Positions 47,779 through 53,443 of a stretch of 53,443 bases of DNA are shown here, one piece after another. The position numbers were made by a program, and so were the translations under genes. Position 1 is the stretch's first letter. Each line of letters begins with the position of its first letter. Location: positions 1 through 53,443 of the forward strand of contig NZ_JAFLWA010000024.1 in the NCBI RefSeq assembly GCF_017316125.1, read 5' to 3'. This stretch comes from Enterococcus sp. DIV0660C. Lineage in GTDB: Bacteria; Bacillota; Bacilli; Lactobacillales; Enterococcaceae. Below the pieces are notes generated by a model. That model ran no database searches. It was given only the letters and a program-made list of their open reading frames with translations, and had not been told where the DNA came from.

Positions 47779-48732
47779 ATGATGAACAATTTTTGGGCAG
47801 AATTACCAAAGCCCTTTTTTATTTTAGCACCAATGGAAGATGTGACAGATGTTGTTTTTCGCCATGTTGTTCAAGCGGCAGGCGCACCAGATGTCTTCTT
47901 TACAGAATTTACTAATTCGGACAGTTATTGCCATCCAGATGGTAGACAAAGTGTTCGAGGCCGTTTGACTTTTACTGAAGATGAGCAGCCAATGGTGGCT
48001 CATATTTGGGGGGACAAACCAGAATTTTTCCGCGAGATGAGTCTTGGCTTGGCAGAAATGGGTTTTAAGGGAATTGACTTGAATATGGGCTGTCCCGTTC
48101 CTAATGTGGCCGGTCATGGGAAAGGGAGCGGACTGATTTTACGTCCTGAAGTTGCGGCAGAGCTAATTGAAGCTGCTAAAGCAGGTGGACTCCCTGTCAG
48201 CGTAAAAACAAGGCTCGGATATAAAGATATAGCAGAAATGGAAAATTGGTTAGCGCATGTCTTAGCACAAGATATTGCAAATCTGTCAATTCACTTAAGA
48301 ACGCGCGACGAAATGAGTAAAGTAGATGCGCACTGGGATTTGATTCCGCAAGTGTTAGCCATTCGAGATCGAGTGGCGCCACAAACATTGATAACTATCA
48401 ATGGGGATATTCCTGACCGTCAGACTGGACTTCGATTAGCTGAAGAATATGGGGTAGACGGGGTCATGATTGGCAGGGGAATTTTCAAAAATCCATATGC
48501 TTTTGAAAAAGAACCTAGAGAACACTCTTCAAAAGAACTGCTTGATTTATTGCATTTACAATTAGACTTGCAAGATCAGTATGCGGAATTGGTTCCGCGT
48601 TCGATAGTTGGTTTGCATCGTTTCTTTAAGATATATGTTAAAGGATTTCCAGGTGCTAGTGATTTGCGTGCGCAATTGATGAATACGAAGACGACGGATG
48701 AGGTTCGAGAAATACTGAAAGATTTTGAATAA
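47779..48732 (+). CDS. dus: tRNA-dihydrouridine synthase
   Basis: FMN-dependent reduction of uridines in tRNA D loops; 317 aa TIM-barrel protein. It begins [19 protein letters not shown] (the Dus APM signature). The catalytic Cys is in [21 protein letters not shown], and the FMN-binding segments are SVKTRLGY and [16 protein letters not shown]. It is not the DusB-type gene usually next to lysS and is closer to the third Dus group of lactic acid bacteria; which uridine it modifies is unknown. Two ATGs overlap at 47779/47782. Repeat copy B starts at its stop codon. Confidence 0.92.
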   Translation: MMNNFWAELPKPFFILAPMEDVTDVVFRHVVQAAGAPDVFFTEFTNSDSYCHPDGRQSVRGRLTFTEDEQPMVAHIWGDKPEFFREMSLGLAEMGFKGIDLNMGCPVPNVAGHGKGSGLILRPEVAAELIEAAKAGGLPVSVKTRLGYKDIAEMENWLAHVLAQDIANLSIHLRTRDEMSKVDAHWDLIPQVLAIRDRVAPQTLITINGDIPDRQTGLRLAEEYGVDGVMIGRGIFKNPYAFEKEPREHSSKELLDLLHLQLDLQDQYAELVPRSIVGLHRFFKIYVKGFPGASDLRAQLMNTKTTDEVREILKDFE

Positions 48733-48932
48733 GGTTGTGGCGCAAAGCGAACAGCTCCGAAAAAAATAATGAGCAACTGACAAAAATAGCTTTTCATATT
48801 TTTGAACAGTTATGAATTATTTCGAGGAGTTGCTTTGGGAACACCGTAAATAGAGGTTGTGGCGCAAAGCGAACAGCTCCGAAAAAGAATAACTAACAAA
48901 AATAGTATTCCCTGTTATCGGAGTTGCGCCAC
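48732..48932 (+). repeat. dispersed intergenic repeat, copy B (module of 122 bp, second arm, inverted end)
   Basis: Abuts the dus stop. Arm GTTGTGGCGCAAAGCGAACA…CTCCGA at 48734-48760 and an identical arm at 48856-48882, 122 bp apart. Core identical in large part to copy A (GAATTATTTCGAGGAGTTGC, then TTTGGGAACACCGTAAATAG). The right end TCGGAGTTGCGCCAC (48918-48932) is an inverted version of GTGGCGCAA…CTCCGA from the arm. No coding frame is apparent. Confidence 0.78.
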
Positions 48933-48980
48933 TTATTTTTAAATCATTCACCTAACTGAAAGATGGCCGTTAACGATAGA

Positions 48981-49010
48981 GGTATGGCATTGACGTGCCA
49001 TACCTTTTTT
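48981..49010 (+). terminator. terminator upstream of the malolactic genes
   Basis: GGTATGGCA / TGCCATACC with a 6-nt loop and T6; it closes the dus transcript past repeat copy B. Confidence 0.87.
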
Positions 49011-49049
49011 GTATCCACATATAAAAAAAATTTATCATGACCCTTGGTT

Positions 49050-49079
49050 TTGACTATAGCTGAAAGTGACGACTATACT
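49050..49079 (+). promoter_or_regulatory. promoter of the malolactic operon
   Basis: TTGACT (49050-49055), 18-bp spacer, TATACT (49074-49079), 33 bp before the start. No LysR-type regulator gene (mleR) is adjacent. Confidence 0.75.
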
Positions 49080-49112
49080 TTTGCATGTAGTAAAACTTAG
49101 GAGGAATTTTTT

Positions 49113-50756
49113 ATGCTTACAGGATTAAATTTATTGAACAATCCATTTTTAAACAAAGGAACAGCATTTACGAAAGAAGAACGCGCAAAATTTGGTCTTA
49201 CAGGGATGCTTCCCAGTACAGTTCAAACATTAGAACAACAATCCGTTCAAGCTTATGGTCAATACTTAAGCAAACCATCTGATTTAGAAAAACGAATTTT
49301 CTTAATGAACTTATTTAATACCAATCGTACACTTTTCTATAAATTGATGGGTGAACATTTAGTTGAGTTTATGCCAGTTGTTTATGATCCAGTAGTCGCT
49401 GACTCAATTGAACAATACAATGAAATTTTCTTGAAACCACAAGACGCAGCTTTTCTTTCAATCGATGATCCAGAAAGTATAAAAGCAAGTCTAAAAAATG
49501 CTGCTGATGGTCGAGATATTCGTCTAATTGTTGTGACTGATGCAGAAGGAATTTTAGGTATGGGTGATTGGGGCGTCAACGGTGTCGATATTGCGATCGG
49601 AAAATTAATGGTTTACACTGCAGCCGCTGGAATCAATCCGGCACAAGTGTTGCCAGTGTCTATTGACGCAGGAACAAATAACCAAGAATTATTAAACGAT
49701 CCACTATATCTAGGAAATCGTCATGAACGCATTGAAGGGGAAACTTATTATCAATTTGTTGATCAATTCGTAAATGCGGCAACAGAATTATTCCCTGAAT
49801 TATTATTGCATTGGGAAGATTTTGGTCGTGGAAATGCAGCCACTATTTTAGAAAAATATCAAGATCAAATCACTACATTCAATGATGATATCCAAGGAAC
49901 AGGGATCGTTGTTTTAGCTGGTGTATTAGGTGGATTGAATATTTCTGGTGAAGCATTGAAAGACCAAACGATTTTAACATTTGGTGCCGGAACTGCTGGT
50001 GTTGGGATTGCAAATATTCTTTTAGATGAAATGATTCGTCAAGGTGTTCCAGAAGAAGAAGCACGCAACCATTTTTACCAAGTGGACAAACAAGGTTTAC
50101 TCTTTACAGACACAGAAGGACTAACGCCAGGACAAATTCCTTTTGCACGAACTCGTGACGAATTTGAAAATGCAGCAGAATTGACTAATTTAACTGCAGT
50201 GGTAAAAGCAATCCACCCAACAATCATGATTGGTACATCAACACAACCGGGGGCCTTTACGGAAGAAATCGTTAAAGAAATGGCTGCTCATACAGAACGC
50301 CCAATCATTATGCCTTTGTCAAATCCAACAAAACTTGCTGAAGCAAAAGCGCAAGATTTAATTACATGGACAGATGGAAAAGCTTTAGTAGGGACTGGGA
50401 TTCCTGCAGCCGATGTTGAATATCAAGGTGTTACTTACCAAATTGGTCAAGCAAACAATGCATTGATGTATCCAGGGCTTGGACTAGGTTTGATTGCTTC
50501 AACTGCAACACGTGTGAATGCAGAAATTATTTCTCAAGCAAGCCGTGCCTTGGGCGGAATCGTTGATGTGACTCAACCGGGTGCATCAATTTTACCTCCT
50601 GTTGCAAAAATTACTGAATTTTCTCAAATTATTGCAGAAACAGTTGCCAAATCAGTGGTAGAACAAGGGTTAAACCGTGAAGAAATCACAGACATCAAAA
50701 CTGCTGTGGCAGATGCTAAATGGGTACCAGAGTACACAGAATTAGTAGCAGAATAA
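49113..50756 (+). CDS. mleS: malolactic enzyme
   Basis: Decarboxylates L-malate directly to L-lactate with bound NAD and Mn. At 547 aa it is the size of malolactic enzyme and not of the shorter MaeE malic enzyme (about 390 aa). It opens [28 protein letters not shown], typical of MleS. Malic-enzyme signatures follow: [15 protein letters not shown], the metal-binding [11 protein letters not shown] and the NAD site [23 protein letters not shown] precedes the ATG. With the downstream carrier it forms the malate-to-lactate system that generates proton-motive force and counters acid. Confidence 0.93.
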   Translation: MLTGLNLLNNPFLNKGTAFTKEERAKFGLTGMLPSTVQTLEQQSVQAYGQYLSKPSDLEKRIFLMNLFNTNRTLFYKLMGEHLVEFMPVVYDPVVADSIEQYNEIFLKPQDAAFLSIDDPESIKASLKNAADGRDIRLIVVTDAEGILGMGDWGVNGVDIAIGKLMVYTAAAGINPAQVLPVSIDAGTNNQELLNDPLYLGNRHERIEGETYYQFVDQFVNAATELFPELLLHWEDFGRGNAATILEKYQDQITTFNDDIQGTGIVVLAGVLGGLNISGEALKDQTILTFGAGTAGVGIANILLDEMIRQGVPEEEARNHFYQVDKQGLLFTDTEGLTPGQIPFARTRDEFENAAELTNLTAVVKAIHPTIMIGTSTQPGAFTEEIVKEMAAHTERPIIMPLSNPTKLAEAKAQDLITWTDGKALVGTGIPAADVEYQGVTYQIGQANNALMYPGLGLGLIASTATRVNAEIISQASRALGGIVDVTQPGASILPPVAKITEFSQIIAETVAKSVVEQGLNREEITDIKTAVADAKWVPEYTELVAE

Positions 50757-50780
50757 TTAGAAATAGGTGTGTGCAAGATT

Positions 50781-50825
50781 GTAAGAAAAGCAGGTAGTTC
50801 AACGAAGCTGTTCTGTTTTTCTTAC
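50781..50825 (+). other. intercistronic stem-loop between mleS and the malate carrier gene
   Basis: GTAAGAAAAGCAG / CTGTTTTTCTTAC with a 19-nt loop and no trailing T run. Likely lowers carrier expression or stabilises the mleS message. Confidence 0.5.
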
Positions 50826-50855
50826 GGGTTGCTTAAGGAGAAAGGATCTGTAAGT

Positions 50856-52178
50856 ATGGTACAAAAAGCAACAGCTGATTCAGCGGTTGAAGACGAAAAA
50901 AAGACGAGTATTTGGTCAACAAAAATTAGTGGTATCAGTTTGCCCTTATATTTAATCATGGTTGCCGTATTGATCGTCGCAATGGCGTTAGGAAAATTAC
51001 CGACAAACATGATTGGTCCAATTGCTGTATTAGTTATTTTAGGGAATTTATTTCATTTCATTGGTTCCAAACTTCCAATTGTGAAAAGTTATCTTGGTGG
51101 TGGCTCTGTTTTTGCTATTTTTGCATCAGCAGCTATCGCAACTTTTGGTATTTTACCTGAGTATGTGGTTCATGCAACGGAGAATTTTGTCAATAATATG
51201 GGCTTTTTAGATTTTTATATTGCCGCGTTGATTACTGGTAGTATTTTAGGAATGAATCGTAATTTATTGATGAAAGCTTCTGTCCGTTTTATTCCAGTCG
51301 CATTGATTTCAATGGTCGCTTCCTTTTTTGCAGTCGGCTTAGTAGGAATGTTGATTGGCAATGGTTTTGCTGACTCAGTATTGTATGTTTCGCTTCCTGC
51401 GATGGCTGGTGGTGTTGGTGCGGGTGCTGTGCCGTTATCCAGTATTTATGCCAATGTTTTAGGGACAGATGCTTCGGCAATTATTTCTCGTTTGATTCCG
51501 GCAACAGCGATGACCAATGTGCTAGCCATTATTGGTGCAGCTTTGGTAGCACGCGCTGGACAATCAATGCCTAAAATCAACGGAAATGGAAAACTAATGG
51601 AAAAAGGTGACCTTGGCGATGGAAAACCTCGTACAGTGAAACCAAATATTTCTCAATTGGGTGTAGGATTGATGGTTTCAATCACCTTTTTCATTCTTGG
51701 CCAAATTTGTAATTACTTTGTTCCAAAAGTTCATGCGTATGCGTTTATGATCATTATCGTTGTCATTTGTAAAATTACGAATATCTTGCCTGAATATTAT
51801 GAAGATGCAGCTATTATGTTTAATAACTTAATTGTGAAAAACTTGACCGCGGCTGTTCTTGCGGGTATCGGGATTGCGCTTTTGAATTTAAATGTACTAG
51901 CCTCTGCATTAACTTGGCAGTTTGTGGTACTTTGTTTAACAAGTGTCATTGTTATTTCATTAGTATCTGGCTTTGTTGGTCGATTATTTGGACTTTATCC
52001 AATCGAGTCTTCCATCACAGCAGGACTATGTAATAATTCAATGGGCGGTACCGGTAATGTTGCGGTACTTTCTGCTGCGAATCGAATGGAACTCATTGCA
52101 TTTGCTCAAATGGGGAATCGTTTAGGTGGAGCAATTGTCTTGATTATCTCAGGATTTTTGATGCAGTTGCTTTCATAA
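50856..52178 (+). CDS. mleP: 2-hydroxycarboxylate transporter, malate:lactate antiporter
   Basis: Membrane carrier of the 2-HCT family (MleP/CitP), 440 aa, about eleven helices, exchanging malate for lactate. Both family GGxG-type hairpin motifs are present: SLPAMAGGVGAGAVPLSS and AGLCNNSMGGTGNVAVLSAANRMELI. The latter contains the C-terminal substrate-binding Arg. I start at ATG 50856 after AAAGGA; an upstream reading runs through the intercistronic hairpin. Placement after mleS favours malate over citrate as substrate. Confidence 0.92.
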   Translation: MVQKATADSAVEDEKKTSIWSTKISGISLPLYLIMVAVLIVAMALGKLPTNMIGPIAVLVILGNLFHFIGSKLPIVKSYLGGGSVFAIFASAAIATFGILPEYVVHATENFVNNMGFLDFYIAALITGSILGMNRNLLMKASVRFIPVALISMVASFFAVGLVGMLIGNGFADSVLYVSLPAMAGGVGAGAVPLSSIYANVLGTDASAIISRLIPATAMTNVLAIIGAALVARAGQSMPKINGNGKLMEKGDLGDGKPRTVKPNISQLGVGLMVSITFFILGQICNYFVPKVHAYAFMIIIVVICKITNILPEYYEDAAIMFNNLIVKNLTAAVLAGIGIALLNLNVLASALTWQFVVLCLTSVIVISLVSGFVGRLFGLYPIESSITAGLCNNSMGGTGNVAVLSAANRMELIAFAQMGNRLGGAIVLIISGFLMQLLS

Positions 52179-52180
52179 GA

Positions 52181-52228
52181 AAAAACTTACGGATCATGTT
52201 GTCATTCACATGATCCGTAAGTTTTTTT
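52181..52228 (+). terminator. terminator of the malolactic operon
   Basis: AAAAACTTACGGATCATG / CATGATCCGTAAGTTTTTTT, a perfect stem with a 10-nt loop. Confidence 0.92.
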
Positions 52229-52738
52229 ATCTACTTAAATGAGGAAAATTCGGCAAAGTAAAGATGAACTAGAAAAAACGAAGGGGATTAAATGGCTATT
52301 TGGTACAAGAATATGTACTAGCCTCCTACGCATAAACGGATAACTATCTCTAGTCCTCTCATTTCTTGCTTTAAACGATAGTAATTCAAGTTGCCAAAGT
52401 TACCAACTACATATTTATCACATCAATGAACAGTCACAATAAATAGGAAAGAATATTTAATGAAAGTAACGTCAGCAAATCATTGAAGACCAGATGAAGA
52501 AGTGATAGAATGATTTTTTGATTACCTGAACAAACACACAGAAAATTGAAACTGTCTAATTAAATACATTGTCGCTTATCTCTCGAAAAGTAAGAAACTT
52601 TTTCGAGAGATCGTTGTTTTTAAGTAGAAACCAAACAAATTTTTCGATTGTGGAAGGCGAAACATTTGTAAAACAGTTGAGAAACCGGCAAAATCATATA
52701 AAACACTTGATTTTTTGAATATACAAGGAGGCAAAGAG
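52229..52738. other. 510-bp gap without an intact gene
   Basis: No gene with a start and ribosome-binding site was found. It contains a minus-strand open stretch without an initiating Met (52318-52422; reads YVVGNFGNLNYYRLKQEMRG… to a stop) that may be a remnant. It also holds a hairpin TCTCTCGAAAAGT / ACTTTTTCGAGAGA (52579-52610). The last 30 bp carry the AAGGAGG of the next gene. Confidence 0.5.
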
Positions 52739-53248
52739 ATGAAACCTAAAATTACCCGAGAAGAAGTAGAACAATTACTAGTCTCCGATGCATATTTTGA
52801 GAAAAAAAACTATGTGCTAAAATTTTTACAAACGATAGTTGCCATTATTGGCTGGATTTGCGTGATACTACCTTTTATTTGGTTATTGTTACCGTTTATT
52901 TCCCCAAAAAAAGCATGGAAGAATCATTTAGTTGTTTATAAGGATGAGTTACAAACTTTAAAATTTTTAGTTGTTTTTTTGAGTATCATGTTTGTTATGA
53001 TTGCGATAGTTTACATTGGATTGACGCTACGAAATAATTTTCATTTTAAAAATCTTTTGCACAAAAAGATCCAATATGATGAAGAGCGCTTAGAGAAAAG
53101 GCGACACTTACTAAACAAAGCGTTTGATGAACGGTTTGGACCCGAAGAAGTTCGCAAAGAAGTGTGTAGTTATTCCGTAAAAGAAGAGCAAAACTTAGAT
53201 ACAGATTTTGTACGCAACCTTTATAAGAAAGGAGGTGTGGAGCTATGA
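52739..53248 (+). CDS. PgaD-like membrane protein (poly-N-acetylglucosamine synthesis, tentative)
   Basis: 169-aa membrane protein with two hydrophobic segments (about 28-52 and 72-98) and a charged, helical C-terminal half (HKKIQYDEERLEKRRHLLNKAFDERFG). It resembles PgaD-type partners of the PgaC glycosyltransferase in layout and in position: the next reading frame, overlapping by 4 nt (ATGA), is a PgaC-like N-terminus. AAGGAGG precedes the ATG at 52739. In the family, PgaD helps PgaC make poly-beta-1,6-N-acetylglucosamine, a biofilm polymer. Sequence similarity is weak, so the name rests on layout and neighbour. Confidence 0.55.
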   Translation: MKPKITREEVEQLLVSDAYFEKKNYVLKFLQTIVAIIGWICVILPFIWLLLPFISPKKAWKNHLVVYKDELQTLKFLVVFLSIMFVMIAIVYIGLTLRNNFHFKNLLHKKIQYDEERLEKRRHLLNKAFDERFGPEEVRKEVCSYSVKEEQNLDTDFVRNLYKKGGVEL

Positions 53249-53443
53249 TGACTTTTTTTCAAACTGGTAATCATGTATTCGATACCCTTTTAACAATCAT
53301 ATTTTTGTTTCTAGTTACGTATCCAATTATTGGCGGGTTTTCTTGGTTTATCGGTGTTTTATGTTATACTTTTTTTTTTTAATATAAACAAAAAGAGTGG
53401 ATTTATATTCCGGTTTAAGTTGCGCCATTTATTAACATCCTTG
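53245..53443 (+). pseudogene. 5' end of a PgaC-like family 2 glycosyltransferase with two in-frame stops, truncated by the window
   Basis: The frame begins MMTFFQTGNHVFDTLLTIIF, with a membrane helix (LLTIIFLFLVTYPIIGGFSWFIGVLCYTFFF), as in PgaC/IcaA. A TAA occurs at 53380-53382 after a run of 11 T. The same frame then continues YKQKEWIYIPV, hits a second TAA at 53416-53418, and resumes VAPFINIL, which looks like the segment before the glycosyltransferase-2 motif (PFxxILIPAHNE). Homology-like sequence on both sides of both stops, in one frame, argues for nonsense mutations. The rest lies beyond the window. Confidence 0.55.

Noticed and set aside
49113-50756. NAD-malic enzyme MaeE (oxidative decarboxylation to pyruvate).
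   Set aside because: Length (547 aa) and N-terminal sequence fit malolactic enzymes; the adjacent 2-HCT carrier alone does not discriminate.
53419-53433. GTTGCGCCATTTATT resembles the right end of repeat copy B (GTTGCGCCACTTATT).
   Set aside because: The same bases read VAPF in the pgaC-like frame and no other part of the repeat is present, so a coding explanation is preferred.
53370-53443. Phase-variable frameshift at T11 as the cause of the short pgaC-like frame; a one-base-shorter tract leaves the alternative frame open to the window end.
   Set aside because: The original frame, not the shifted one, resumes a glycosyltransferase-like reading (KEWIYIP, VAPFINIL) after the stops, so nonsense changes fit better.

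Overview
The window is low-GC Gram-positive chromosome, almost certainly from an Enterococcus. The evidence is the gene content (arginine deiminase cluster with a Crp/Fnr-type regulator, malolactic enzyme with a 2-HCT malate carrier, PolC-type polymerase III, an Eep/RseP protease, the enterococcal/lactobacillar small protein DUF3042), AAAGGAG/GGAGG ribosome-binding sites, frequent TTG/GTG starts and extended -10 promoters. The species cannot be fixed from the sequence alone. Most of the window is housekeeping DNA with few accessory insertions.

Layout. 1-2.0 kb: a LysM cell-wall protein (minus strand), an unrecognised gene and folA. 2.0-6.2 kb: a divergent siderophore-type iron uptake locus (binding lipoprotein facing an ATPase and two permeases) with a Fur-like box on each promoter. 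6.3-11.5 kb: fthC, then the conserved rhomboid-yqgQ-glucokinase-rhodanese set, a DUF488 protein and a large FAD/NAD(P)-binding protein. 11.6-15.6 kb: DUF3042 (minus), then galE-galT-galR without galK. 15.7-18.4 kb: tsaB-rimI-GNAT-tsaD, the t6A tRNA-modification cluster. 18.5-25.8 kb: the arginine region, with arcR (minus), arcA-arcB-arcC, a T-box-controlled argS and argR (minus). 25.9-39 kb: rpsB-tsf, pyrH-frr, uppS-cdsA, rseP-proS and polC. 39.2-44.3 kb: the rimP-nusA-rnpM-ylxQ-infB-rbfA operon. 44.3-47.5 kb: an orphan type II-A CRISPR array, a lipoprotein gene, then truB-ribF, which usually follow rbfA directly. 47.8-53.4 kb: a dihydrouridine synthase, the malolactic pair, a gene-free stretch, and a PgaD-like gene followed by a damaged PgaC-like glycosyltransferase start.

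How it works together. Translation and ribosome assembly dominate (S2, EF-Ts, RRF, IF2, RbfA, RimP, TruB, ArgRS, ProRS, t6A enzymes). Two acid-stress/energy systems are present: the arginine deiminase pathway (ATP and ammonia from arginine) and malolactic fermentation (proton-motive force from malate). Visible control signals include a T-box, Fur-like boxes, a cre-like site with TGAATA half-sites upstream of arcA, and an intrinsic terminator in the nusA operon leader.

The most unusual items are the cas-less CRISPR array inside the nusA-infB-rbfA/truB-ribF neighbourhood and a dispersed intergenic repeat made of a ~120-bp module (5970-6200 and 48732-48932, with degenerate relatives near 31.1 and 47.5 kb). 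The arms of this repeat are matched within each locus but differ between loci. No tRNA, rRNA, intact insertion sequence or prophage gene was seen.
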